Part shown: positions 33,501 to 48,500 of the stretch, one piece after another | How positions within the stretch are numbered: the stretch's first letter is position 1 | How the letters are laid out: each line of letters starts with the position of its first letter | Source of the DNA: Chrysaora quinquecirrha | Lineage: Eukaryota; Cnidaria; Scyphozoa; Semaeostomeae; Pelagiidae | Direction: 5' to 3' | Length of the DNA: 64,000 nt | Assembly: GCA_014526335.1 (NCBI GenBank) | Contig: JACTAT010000142.1 | Location: forward strand, 85,363-149,362 | Made by a program: the position numbers and the translations under genes | Notes under the pieces: generated by a model | Seen by the model: only the letters and a program-made list of their open reading frames with translations | Database searches by the model: none | Told to the model about the DNA's origin: nothing

Positions 33501-36500
33501 ATGCTGAGTAAAAAAAGATTTTTTTAACCTTATTTTATACGCTAAGTGATCTGCCCTTATCTAATGCCAAAAGACAATCCCGGACAAAACTCATGAGACT
33601 AACAGTGAAAATGCTCTTCTTACCAAACATATCGTCCCCCTTCCCCCGAATCAATGTTGTTTTCGCAAATGAAAGTAAAAGACAATCTGTAGAACATCAA
33701 AGAAACCCAACATTGGATTGGGGAGGGGGATTCATTTTCTTCCTATTTTGTACAAAGTATTTCTAAATTGATGAAACTTTATGGAAGTCTCATTGAGTTT
33801 TGTCCGGGATTGTCTTCTGCAAAACGTTCTCACTGCTGCGACAGTTTACACGATAGAATGCAAAAGTAACTTGCCATCTGATGTAAGTCTGATCTAATAT
33901 TGCAGAAATGTAACTTAAGTGTAATATAAACATGTTATCACGTGGTCAGAATCATTTCATGATTAAAAATAACATTACTTAGCAATTATTACGCGTTGTC
34001 TTCAAAAAAAGCTCATTTTGGAGAGGATGGCTGGAGGAAAGGCTATCGAATCAGAGACAAGGGCTTAGAAACACTTTATGTTTACATGAAATAAATCAGA
34101 CACACGGACTTATATAAAATTTCAACTTCTGATCTCATGCCCCGCAGCAAATAAATGTAAGACAAACCGTAAAACTTTGCTGTTATGTGTGACACTATAA
34201 CTGAGCAAGCCCACATGCCTACACAATTTATTTAACAATAAGTTGCAATGTTTGCCGAACGAAAACACGTTTCATGTCACACATGCCACGTATTATTTCT
34301 GCTCATATCTCTATGCAGCTGACGATCGGGGTCTACACACTGAAATGCATAAAACATATATACATTGTAGGTGTATAATAAAATAGTTTGTCTACCAGAT
34401 TTACAACGACATTGTTCCTCTACGGTTAACCATGGTTAACCGTACGGTTAACCCCACGGTTAACCCTTGTTTTAGGCCAATTTTATATGAAATTCAATGA
34501 GAATCAACGGTTAACCACGGTTAACCCCCAAAATTATATAAAATAAACTATATTACCTTTATTCTTGAAAAAGAGGGGTTAACCGTTGAAATGCTTCTGC
34601 ATGCATGTTTCAGTATGGAATTACACATTTAAGAGGGGTTAACCGTAGGGTTAACCGTGGGGTTAACCGTACGGTTAACCGTGACGATTAACCCCTGACA
34701 TTTACATATTTATATGTGAAAAAGAGACCTAGAAATTTTCTATCTGTTCAGTTTTTATCTGTTCTTATAGTTTCAGGTCGTAATATGAATATTGCTATAA
34801 TCAATGAATTAGATCAGGCTTATACATTAGCGGCAATAATCAAACTGACTTAACATCTGATACATGGATGTCACGTGATTTGAGGAAAATTGATAAAGAA
34901 AGGCCAAGGCAAGGAACTTTGTTAAGTAACAATAATTCAGCGCCGCTAGCAAGTGCAGCTGCGACGTAAAACCAATTACTGGAAATAAATACATTCAGTG
35001 TATCTAAATTTGTTATGATGCTGAGTAAAAAAAGATTTTTTTAACCTTATTTTATACGCTAAGTGATCTGCCCTTATCTAATGCCAAAAGACAATCCCGG
35101 ACAAAACTCATGAGACTAACAGTGAAAATGCTCTTCTTACCAAACATATCGTCCCCCTTCCCCCGAATCAATGTTGTTTTCGCAAATGAAAGTAAAAGAC
35201 AATCTGTAGAACATCAAAGAAACCCAACATTGGATTGGGGAGGGGGATTCATTTTCTTCCTATTTTGTACAAAGTATTTCTAAATTGATGAAACTTTATG
35301 GAAGTCTCATTGAGTTTTGTCCGGGATTGTCTTCTGCAAAACGTTCTCACTGCTGCGACAGTTTACACGATAGAATGCAAAAGTAACTTGCCATCTGATG
35401 TAAGTCTGATCTAATATTGCAGAAATGTAACTTAAGTGTAATATAAACATGTTATCACGTGGTCAGAATCATTTCATGATTAAAAATAACATTACTTAGC
35501 AATTATTACGCGTTGTCTTCAAAAAAAGCTCATTTTGGAGAGGATGGCTGGAGGAAAGGCTATCGAATCAGAGACAAGGGCTTAGAAACACTTTATGTTT
35601 ACATGAAATAAATCAGACACACGGACTTATATAAAATTTCAACTTCTGATCTCATGCCCCGCAGCAAATAAATGTAAGACAAACCGTAAAACTTTGCTGT
35701 TATGTGTGACACTATAACTGAGCAAGCCCACATGCCTACACAATTTATTTAACAATAAGTTGCAATGTTTGCCGAACGAAAACACGTTTCATGTCACACA
35801 TGCCACGTATTATTTCTGCTCATATCTCTATGCAGCTGACGATCGGGGTCTACACACTGAAATGCATAAAACATATATACATTGTAGGTGTATAATAAAA
35901 TAGTTTGTCTACCAGATTTACAACGACATTGTTCCTCTACGGTTAACCATGGTTAACCGTACGGTTAACCCCACGGTTAACCCTTGTTTTAGGCCAATTT
36001 TATATGAAATTCAATGAGAATCAACGGTTAACCACGGTTAACCCCCAAAATTATATAAAATAAACTATATTACCTTTATTCTTGAAAAAGAGGGGTTAAC
36101 CGTTGAAATGCTTCTGCATGCATGTTTCAGTATGGAATTACACATTTAAGAGGGGTTAACCGTAGGGTTAACCGTGGGGTTAACCGTACGGTTAACCGTG
36201 ACGATTAACCCCTGACATTTACATATTTATATGTGAAAAAGAGACCTAGAAATTTTCTATCTGTTCAGTTTTTATCTGTTCTTATAGTTTCAGGTCGTAA
36301 TATGAATATTGCTATAATCAATGAATTAGATCAGGCTTATACATTAGCGGCAATAATCAAACTGACTTAACATCTGATACATGGATGTCACGTGATTTGA
36401 GGAAAATTGATAAAGAAAGGCCAAGGCAAGGAACTTTGTTAAGTAACAATAATTCAGCGCCGCTAGCAAGTGCAGCTGCGACGTAAAACCAATTACTGGA

Positions 36501-39500
36501 AATAAATACATTCAGTGTATCTAAATTTGTTATGATGCTGAGTAAAAAAAGATTTTTTTAACCTTATTTTATACGCTAAGTGATCTGCCCTTATCTAATG
36601 CCAAAAGACAATCCCGGACAAAACTCATGAGACTAACAGTGAAAATGCTCTTCTTACCAAACATATCGTCCCCCTTCCCCCGAATCAATGTTGTTTTCGC
36701 AAATGAAAGTAAAAGACAATCTGTAGAACATCAAAGAAACCCAACATTGGATTGGGGAGGGGGATTCATTTTCTTCCTATTTTGTACAAAGTATTTCTAA
36801 ATTGATGAAACTTTATGGAAGTCTCATTGAGTTTTGTCCGGGATTGTCTTCTGCAAAACGTTCTCACTGCTGCGACAGTTTACACGATAGAATGCAAAAG
36901 TAACTTGCCATCTGATGTAAGTCTGATCTAATATTGCAGAAATGTAACTTAAGTGTAATATAAACATGTTATCACGTGGTCAGAATCATTTCATGATTAA
37001 AAATAACATTACTTAGCAATTATTACGCGTTGTCTTCAAAAAAAGCTCATTTTGGAGAGGATGGCTGGAGGAAAGGCTATCGAATCAGAGACAAGGGCTT
37101 AGAAACACTTTATGTTTACATGAAATAAATCAGACACACGGACTTATATAAAATTTCAACTTCTGATCTCATGCCCCGCAGCAAATAAATGTAAGACAAA
37201 CCGTAAAACTTTGCTGTTATGTGTGACACTATAACTGAGCAAGCCCACATGCCTACACAATTTATTTAACAATAAGTTGCAATGTTTGCCGAACGAAAAC
37301 ACGTTTCATGTCACACATGCCACGTATTATTTCTGCTCATATCTCTATGCAGCTGACGATCGGGGTCTACACACTGAAATGCATAAAACATATATACATT
37401 GTAGGTGTATAATAAAATAGTTTGTCTACCAGATTTACAACGACATTGTTCCTCTACGGTTAACCGTGACGATTAACCCCTGACATTTACATATTTATAT
37501 GTGAAAAAGAGACCTAGAAATTTTCTATCTGTTCAGTTTTTATCTGTTCTTATAGTTTCAGGTCGTAATATGAATATTGCTATAATCAATGAATTAGATC
37601 AGGCTTATACATTAGCGGCAATAATCAAACTGACTTAACATCTGATACATGGATGTCACGTGATTTGAGGAAAATTGATAAAGAAAGGCCAAGGCAAGGA
37701 ACTTTGTTAAGTAACAATAATTCAGCGCCGCTAGCAAGTGCAGCTGCGACGTAAAACCAATTACTGGAAATAAATACATTCAGTGTATCTAAATTTGTTA
37801 TGATGCTGAGTAAAAAAAGATTTTTTTAACCTTATTTTATACGCTAAGTGATCTGCCCTTATCTAATGCCAAAAGACAATCCCGGACAAAACTCATGAGA
37901 CTAACAGTGAAAATGCTCTTCTTACCAAACATATCGTCCCCCTTCCCCCGAATCAATGTTGTTTTCGCAAATGAAAGTAAAAGACAATCTGTAGAACATC
38001 AAAGAAACCCAACATTGGATTGGGGAGGGGGATTCATTTTCTTCCTATTTTGTACAAAGTATTTCTAAATTGATGAAACTTTATGGAAGTCTCATTGAGT
38101 TTTGTCCGGGATTGTCTTCTGCAAAACGTTCTCACTGCTGCGACAGTTTACACGATAGAATGCAAAAGTAACTTGCCATCTGATGTAAGTCTGATCTAAT
38201 ATTGCAGAAATGTAACTTAAGTGTAATATAAACATGTTATCACGTGGTCAGAATCATTTCATGATTAAAAATAACATTACTTAGCAATTATTACGCGTTG
38301 TCTTCAAAAAAAGCTCATTTTGGAGAGGATGGCTGGAGGAAAGGCTATCGAATCAGAGACAAGGGCTTAGAAACACTTTATGTTTACATGAAATAAATCA
38401 GACACACGGACTTATATAAAATTTCAACTTCTGATCTCATGCCCCGCAGCAAATAAATGTAAGACAAACCGTAAAACTTTGCTGTTATGTGTGACACTAT
38501 AACTGAGCAAGCCCACATGCCTACACAATTTATTTAACAATAAGTTGCAATGTTTGCCGAACGAAAACACGTTTCATGTCACACATGCCACGTATTATTT
38601 CTGCTCATATCTCTATGCAGCTGACGATCGGGGTCTACACACTGAAATGCATAAAACATATATACATTGTAGGTGTATAATAAAATAGTTTGTCTACCAG
38701 ATTTACAACGACATTGTTCCTCTACGGTTAACCATGGTTAACCGTACGGTTAACCCCACGGTTAACCCTTGTTTTAGGCCAATTTTATATGAAATTCAAT
38801 GAGAATCAACGGTTAACCACGGTTAACCCCCAAAATTATATAAAATAAACTATATTACCTTTATTCTTGAAAAAGAGGGGTTAACCGTTGAAATGCTTCT
38901 GCATGCATGTTTCAGTATGGAATTACACATTTAAGAGGGGTTAACCGTAGGGTTAACCGTGGGGTTAACCGTACGGTTAACCGTGACGATTAACCCCTGA
39001 CATTTACATATTTATATGTGAAAAAGAGACCTAGAAATTTTCTATCTGTTCAGTTTTTATCTGTTCTTATAGTTTCAGGTCGTAATATGAATATTGCTAT
39101 AATCAATGAATTAGATCAGGCTTATACATTAGCGGCAATAATCAAACTGACTTAACATCTGATACATGGATGTCACGTGATTTGAGGAAAATTGATAAAG
39201 AAAGGCCAAGGCAAGGAACTTTGTTAAGTAACAATAATTCAGCGCCGCTAGCAAGTGCAGCTGCGACGTAAAACCAATTACTGGAAATAAATACATTCAG
39301 TGTATCTAAATTTGTTATGATGCTGAGTAAAAAAAGATTTTTTTAACCTTATTTTATACGCTAAGTGATCTGCCCTTATCTAATGCCAAAAGACAATCCC
39401 GGACAAAACTCATGAGACTAACAGTGAAAATGCTCTTCTTACCAAACATATCGTCCCCCTTCCCCCGAATCAATGTTGTTTTCGCAAATGAAAGTAAAAG

Positions 39501-42500
39501 ACAATCTGTAGAACATCAAAGAAACCCAACATTGGATTGGGGAGGGGGATTCATTTTCTTCCTATTTTGTACAAAGTATTTCTAAATTGATGAAACTTTA
39601 TGGAAGTCTCATTGAGTTTTGTCCGGGATTGTCTTCTGCAAAACGTTCTCACTGCTGCGACAGTTTACACGATAGAATGCAAAAGTAACTTGCCATCTGA
39701 TGTAAGTCTGATCTAATATTGCAGAAATGTAACTTAAGTGTAATATAAACATGTTATCACGTGGTCAGAATCATTTCATGATTAAAAATAACATTACTTA
39801 GCAATTATTACGCGTTGTCTTCAAAAAAAGCTCATTTTGGAGAGGATGGCTGGAGGAAAGGCTATCGAATCAGAGACAAGGGCTTAGAAACACTTTATGT
39901 TTACATGAAATAAATCAGACACACGGACTTATATAAAATTTCAACTTCTGATCTCATGCCCCGCAGCAAATAAATGTAAGACAAACCGTAAAACTTTGCT
40001 GTTATGTGTGACACTATAACTGAGCAAGCCCACATGCCTACACAATTTATTTAACAATAAGTTGCAATGTTTGCCGAACGAAAACACGTTTCATGTCACA
40101 CATGCCACGTATTATTTCTGCTCATATCTCTATGCAGCTGACGATCGGGGTCTACACACTGAAATGCATAAAACATATATACATTGTAGGTGTATAATAA
40201 AATAGTTTGTCTACCAGATTTACAACGACATTGTTCCTCTACGGTTAACCGTGACGATTAACCCCTGACATTTACATATTTATATGTGAAAAAGAGACCT
40301 AGAAATTTTCTATCTGTTCAGTTTTTATCTGTTCTTATAGTTTCAGGTCGTAATATGAATATTGCTATAATCAATGAATTAGATCAGGCTTATACATTAG
40401 CGGCAATAATCAAACTGACTTAACATCTGATACATGGATGTCACGTGATTTGAGGAAAATTGATAAAGAAAGGCCAAGGCAAGGAACTTTGTTAAGTAAC
40501 AATAATTCAGCGCCGCTAGCAAGTGCAGCTGCGACGTAAAACCAATTACTGGAAATAAATACATTCAGTGTATCTAAATTTGTTATGATGCTGAGTAAAA
40601 AAAGATTTTTTTAACCTTATTTTATACGCTAAGTGATCTGCCCTTATCTAATGCCAAAAGACAATCCCGGACAAAACTCATGAGACTAACAGTGAAAATG
40701 CTCTTCTTACCAAACATATCGTCCCCCTTCCCCCGAATCAATGTTGTTTTCGCAAATGAAAGTAAAAGACAATCTGTAGAACATCAAAGAAACCCAACAT
40801 TGGATTGGGGAGGGGGATTCATTTTCTTCCTATTTTGTACAAAGTATTTCTAAATTGATGAAACTTTATGGAAGTCTCATTGAGTTTTGTCCGGGATTGT
40901 CTTCTGCAAAACGTTCTCACTGCTGCGACAGTTTACACGATAGAATGCAAAAGTAACTTGCCATCTGATGTAAGTCTGATCTAATATTGCAGAAATGTAA
41001 CTTAAGTGTAATATAAACATGTTATCACGTGGTCAGAATCATTTCATGATTAAAAATAACATTACTTAGCAATTATTACGCGTTGTCTTCAAAAAAAGCT
41101 CATTTTGGAGAGGATGGCTGGAGGAAAGGCTATCGAATCAGAGACAAGGGCTTAGAAACACTTTATGTTTACATGAAATAAATCAGACACACGGACTTAT
41201 ATAAAATTTCAACTTCTGATCTCATGCCCCGCAGCAAATAAATGTAAGACAAACCGTAAAACTTTGCTGTTATGTGTGACACTATAACTGAGCAAGCCCA
41301 CATGCCTACACAATTTATTTAACAATAAGTTGCAATGTTTGCCGAACGAAAACACGTTTCATGTCACACATGCCACGTATTATTTCTGCTCATATCTCTA
41401 TGCAGCTGACGATCGGGGTCTACACACTGAAATGCATAAAACATATATACATTGTAGGTGTATAATAAAATAGTTTGTCTACCAGATTTACAACGACATT
41501 GTTCCTCTACGGTTAACCATGGTTAACCGTACGGTTAACCCCACGGTTAACCCTTGTTTTAGGCCAATTTTATATGAAATTCAATGAGAATCAACGGTTA
41601 ACCACGGTTAACCCCCAAAATTATATAAAATAAACTATATTACCTTTATTCTTGAAAAAGAGGGGTTAACCGTTGAAATGCTTCTGCATGCATGTTTCAG
41701 TATGGAATTACACATTTAAGAGGGGTTAACCGTAGGGTTAACCGTGGGGTTAACCGTACGGTTAACCGTGACGATTAACCCCTGACATTTACATATTTAT
41801 ATGTGAAAAAGAGACCTAGAAATTTTCTATCTGTTCAGTTTTTATCTGTTCTTATAGTTTCAGGTCGTAATATGAATATTGCTATAATCAATGAATTAGA
41901 TCAGGCTTATACATTAGCGGCAATAATCAAACTGACTTAACATCTGATACATGGATGTCACGTGATTTGAGGAAAATTGATAAAGAAAGGCCAAGGCAAG
42001 GAACTTTGTTAAGTAACAATAATTCAGCGCCGCTAGCAAGTGCAGCTGCGACGTAAAACCAATTACTGGAAATAAATACATTCAGTGTATCTAAATTTGT
42101 TATGATGCTGAGTAAAAAAAGATTTTTTTAACCTTATTTTATACGCTAAGTGATCTGCCCTTATCTAATGCCAAAAGACAATCCCGGACAAAACTCATGA
42201 GACTAACAGTGAAAATGCTCTTCTTACCAAACATATCGTCCCCCTTCCCCCGAATCAATGTTGTTTTCGCAAATGAAAGTAAAAGACAATCTGTAGAACA
42301 TCAAAGAAACCCAACATTGGATTGGGGAGGGGGATTCATTTTCTTCCTATTTTGTACAAAGTATTTCTAAATTGATGAAACTTTATGGAAGTCTCATTGA
42401 GTTTTGTCCGGGATTGTCTTCTGCAAAACGTTCTCACTGCTGCGACAGTTTACACGATAGAATGCAAAAGTAACTTGCCATCTGATGTAAGTCTGATCTA

Positions 42501-45500
42501 ATATTGCAGAAATGTAACTTAAGTGTAATATAAACATGTTATCACGTGGTCAGAATCATTTCATGATTAAAAATAACATTACTTAGCAATTATTACGCGT
42601 TGTCTTCAAAAAAAGCTCATTTTGGAGAGGATGGCTGGAGGAAAGGCTATCGAATCAGAGACAAGGGCTTAGAAACACTTTATGTTTACATGAAATAAAT
42701 CAGACACACGGACTTATATAAAATTTCAACTTCTGATCTCATGCCCCGCAGCAAATAAATGTAAGACAAACCGTAAAACTTTGCTGTTATGTGTGACACT
42801 ATAACTGAGCAAGCCCACATGCCTACACAATTTATTTAACAATAAGTTGCAATGTTTGCCGAACGAAAACACGTTTCATGTCACACATGCCACGTATTAT
42901 TTCTGCTCATATCTCTATGCAGCTGACGATCGGGGTCTACACACTGAAATGCATAAAACATATATACATTGTAGGTGTATAATAAAATAGTTTGTCTACC
43001 AGATTTACAACGACATTGTTCCTCTACGGTTAACCGTGACGATTAACCCCTGACATTTACATATTTATATGTGAAAAAGAGACCTAGAAATTTTCTATCT
43101 GTTCAGTTTTTATCTGTTCTTATAGTTTCAGGTCGTAATATGAATATTGCTATAATCAATGAATTAGATCAGGCTTATACATTAGCGGCAATAATCAAAC
43201 TGACTTAACATCTGATACATGGATGTCACGTGATTTGAGGAAAATTGATAAAGAAAGGCCAAGGCAAGGAACTTTGTTAAGTAACAATAATTCAGCGCCG
43301 CTAGCAAGTGCAGCTGCGACGTAAAACCAATTACTGGAAATAAATACATTCAGTGTATCTAAATTTGTTATGATGCTGAGTAAAAAAAGATTTTTTTAAC
43401 CTTATTTTATACGCTAAGTGATCTGCCCTTATCTAATGCCAAAAGACAATCCCGGACAAAACTCATGAGACTAACAGTGAAAATGCTCTTCTTACCAAAC
43501 ATATCGTCCCCCTTCCCCCGAATCAATGTTGTTTTCGCAAATGAAAGTAAAAGACAATCTGTAGAACATCAAAGAAACCCAACATTGGATTGGGGAGGGG
43601 GATTCATTTTCTTCCTATTTTGTACAAAGTATTTCTAAATTGATGAAACTTTATGGAAGTCTCATTGAGTTTTGTCCGGGATTGTCTTCTGCAAAACGTT
43701 CTCACTGCTGCGACAGTTTACACGATAGAATGCAAAAGTAACTTGCCATCTGATGTAAGTCTGATCTAATATTGCAGAAATGTAACTTAAGTGTAATATA
43801 AACATGTTATCACGTGGTCAGAATCATTTCATGATTAAAAATAACATTACTTAGCAATTATTACGCGTTGTCTTCAAAAAAAGCTCATTTTGGAGAGGAT
43901 GGCTGGAGGAAAGGCTATCGAATCAGAGACAAGGGCTTAGAAACACTTTATGTTTACATGAAATAAATCAGACACACGGACTTATATAAAATTTCAACTT
44001 CTGATCTCATGCCCCGCAGCAAATAAATGTAAGACAAACCGTAAAACTTTGCTGTTATGTGTGACACTATAACTGAGCAAGCCCACATGCCTACACAATT
44101 TATTTAACAATAAGTTGCAATGTTTGCCGAACGAAAACACGTTTCATGTCACACATGCCACGTATTATTTCTGCTCATATCTCTATGCAGCTGACGATCG
44201 GGGTCTACACACTGAAATGCATAAAACATATATACATTGTAGGTGTATAATAAAATAGTTTGTCTACCAGATTTACAACGACATTGTTCCTCTACGGTTA
44301 ACCATGGTTAACCGTACGGTTAACCCCACGGTTAACCCTTGTTTTAGGCCAATTTTATATGAAATTCAATGAGAATCAACGGTTAACCACGGTTAACCCC
44401 CAAAATTATATAAAATAAACTATATTACCTTTATTCTTGAAAAAGAGGGGTTAACCGTTGAAATGCTTCTGCATGCATGTTTCAGTATGGAATTACACAT
44501 TTAAGAGGGGTTAACCGTAGGGTTAACCGTGGGGTTAACCGTACGGTTAACCGTGACGATTAACCCCTGACATTTACATATTTATATGTGAAAAAGAGAC
44601 CTAGAAATTTTCTATCTGTTCAGTTTTTATCTGTTCTTATAGTTTCAGGTCGTAATATGAATATTGCTATAATCAATGAATTAGATCAGGCTTATACATT
44701 AGCGGCAATAATCAAACTGACTTAACATCTGATACATGGATGTCACGTGATTTGAGGAAAATTGATAAAGAAAGGCCAAGGCAAGGAACTTTGTTAAGTA
44801 ACAATAATTCAGCGCCGCTAGCAAGTGCAGCTGCGACGTAAAACCAATTACTGGAAATAAATACATTCAGTGTATCTAAATTTGTTATGATGCTGAGTAA
44901 AAAAAGATTTTTTTAACCTTATTTTATACGCTAAGTGATCTGCCCTTATCTAATGCCAAAAGACAATCCCGGACAAAACTCATGAGACTAACAGTGAAAA
45001 TGCTCTTCTTACCAAACATATCGTCCCCCTTCCCCCGAATCAATGTTGTTTTCGCAAATGAAAGTAAAAGACAATCTGTAGAACATCAAAGAAACCCAAC
45101 ATTGGATTGGGGGAGGGGGGGATTCATTTTCTTCCTATTTTGTACAAAGTATTTCTAAATTGATGAAACTTTATGGAAGTCTCATTGAGTTTTGTCCGGG
45201 ATTGTCTTCTGCAAAACGTTCTCACTGCTGCGACAGTTTACACGATAGAATGCAAAAGTAACTTGCCATCTGATGTAAGTCTGATCTAATATTGCAGAAA
45301 TGTAACTTAAGTGTAATATAAACATGTTATCACGTGGTCAGAATCATTTCATGATTAAAAATAACATTACTTAGCAATTATTACGCGTTGTCTTCAAAAA
45401 AAGCTCATTTTGGAGAGGATGGCTGGAGGAAAGGCTATCGAATCAGAGACAAGGGCTTAGAAACACTTTATGTTTACATGAAATAAATCAGACACACGGA

Positions 45501-48500
45501 CTTATATAAAATTTCAACTTCTGATCTCATGCCCCGCAGCAAATAAATGTAAGACAAACCGTAAAACTTTGCTGTTATGTGTGACACTATAACTGAGCAA
45601 GCCCACATGCCTACACAATTTATTTAACAATAAGTTGCAATGTTTGCCGAACGAAAACACGTTTCATGTCACACATGCCACGTATTATTTCTGCTCATAT
45701 CTCTATGCAGCTGACGATCGGGGTCTACACACTGAAATGCATAAAACATATATACATTGTAGGTGTATAATAAAATAGTTTGTCTACCAGATTTACAACG
45801 ACATTGTTCCTCTACGGTTAACCATGGTTAACCGTACGGTTAACCCCACGGTTAACCCTTGTTTTAGGCCAATTTTATATGAAATTCAATGAGAATCAAC
45901 GGTTAACCACGGTTAACCCCCAAAATTATATAAAATAAACTATATTACCTTTATTCTTGAAAAAGAGGGGTTAACCGTTGAAATGCTTCTGCATGCATGT
46001 TTCAGTATGGAATTACACATTTAAGAGGGGTTAACCGTAGGGTTAACCGTGGGGTTAACCGTACGGTTAACCGTGACGATTAACCCCTGACATTTACATA
46101 TTTATATGTGAAAAAGAGACCTAGAAATTTTCTATCTGTTCAGTTTTTATCTGTTCTTATAGTTTCAGGTCGTAATATGAATATTGCTATAATCAATGAA
46201 TTAGATCAGGCTTATACATTAGCGGCAATAATCAAACTGACTTAACATCTGATACATGGATGTCACGTGATTTGAGGAAAATTGATAAAGAAAGGCCAAG
46301 GCAAGGAACTTTGTTAAGTAACAATAATTCAGCGCCGCTAGCAAGTGCAGCTGCGACGTAAAACCAATTACTGGAAATAAATACATTCAGTGTATCTAAA
46401 TTTGTTATGATGCTGAGTAAAAAAAGATTTTTTTAACCTTATTTTATACGCTAAGTGATCTGCCCTTATCTAATGCCAAAAGACAATCCCGGACAAAACT
46501 CATGAGACTAACAGTGAAAATGCTCTTCTTACCAAACATATCGTCCCCCTTCCCCCGAATCAATGTTGTTTTCGCAAATGAAAGTAAAAGACAATCTGTA
46601 GAACATCAAAGAAACCCAACATTGGATTGGGGAGGGGGATTCATTTTCTTCCTATTTTGTACAAAGTATTTCTAAATTGATGAAACTTTATGGAAGTCTC
46701 ATTGAGTTTTGTCCGGGATTGTCTTCTGCAAAACGTTCTCACTGCTGCGACAGTTTACACGATAGAATGCAAAAGTAACTTGCCATCTGATGTAAGTCTG
46801 ATCTAATATTGCAGAAATGTAACTTAAGTGTAATATAAACATGTTATCACGTGGTCAGAATCATTTCATGATTAAAAATAACATTACTTAGCAATTATTA
46901 CGCGTTGTCTTCAAAAAAAGCTCATTTTGGAGAGGATGGCTGGAGGAAAGGCTATCGAATCAGAGACAAGGGCTTAGAAACACTTTATGTTTACATGAAA
47001 TAAATCAGACACACGGACTTATATAAAATTTCAACTTCTGATCTCATGCCCCGCAGCAAATAAATGTAAGACAAACCGTAAAACTTTGCTGTTATGTGTG
47101 ACACTATAACTGAGCAAGCCCACATGCCTACACAATTTATTTAACAATAAGTTGCAATGTTTGCCGAACGAAAACACGTTTCATGTCACACATGCCACGT
47201 ATTATTTCTGCTCATATCTCTATGCAGCTGACGATCGGGGTCTACACACTGAAATGCATAAAACATATATACATTGTAGGTGTATAATAAAATAGTTTGT
47301 CTACCAGATTTACAACGACATTGTTCCTCTACGGTTAACCATGGTTAACCGTACGGTTAACCCCACGGTTAACCCTTGTTTTAGGCCAATTTTATATGAA
47401 ATTCAATGAGAATCAACGGTTAACCACGGTTAACCCCCAAAATTATATAAAATAAACTATATTACCTTTATTCTTGAAAAAGAGGGGTTAACCGTTGAAA
47501 TGCTTCTGCATGCATGTTTCAGTATGGAATTACACATTTAAGAGGGGTTAACCGTAGGGTTAACCGTGGGGTTAACCGTACGGTTAACCGTGACGATTAA
47601 CCCCTGACATTTACATATTTATATGTGAAAAAGAGACCTAGAAATTTTCTATCTGTTCAGTTTTTATCTGTTCTTATAGTTTCAGGTCGTAATATGAATA
47701 TTGCTATAATCAATGAATTAGATCAGGCTTATACATTAGCGGCAATAATCAAACTGACTTAACATCTGATACATGGATGTCACGTGATTTGAGGAAAATT
47801 GATAAAGAAAGGCCAAGGCAAGGAACTTTGTTAAGTAACAATAATTCAGCGCCGCTAGCAAGTGCAGCTGCGACGTAAAACCAATTACTGGAAATAAATA
47901 CATTCAGTGTATCTAAATTTGTTATGATGCTGAGTAAAAAAAGATTTTTTTAACCTTATTTTATACGCTAAGTGATCTGCCCTTATCTAATGCCAAAAGA
48001 CAATCCCGGACAAAACTCATGAGACTAACAGTGAAAATGCTCTTCTTACCAAACATATCGTCCCCCTTCCCCCGAATCAATGTTGTTTTCGCAAATGAAA
48101 GTAAAAGACAATCTGTAGAACATCAAAGAAACCCAACATTGGATTGGGGAGGGGGATTCATTTTCTTCCTATTTTGTACAAAGTATTTCTAAATTGATGA
48201 AACTTTATGGAAGTCTCATTGAGTTTTGTCCGGGATTGTCTTCTGCAAAACGTTCTCACTGCTGCGACAGTTTACACGATAGAATGCAAAAGTAACTTGC
48301 CATCTGATGTAAGTCTGATCTAATATTGCAGAAATGTAACTTAAGTGTAATATAAACATGTTATCACGTGGTCAGAATCATTTCATGATTAAAAATAACA
48401 TTACTTAGCAATTATTACGCGTTGTCTTCAAAAAAAGCTCATTTTGGAGAGGATGGCTGGAGGAAAGGCTATCGAATCAGAGACAAGGGCTTAGAAACAC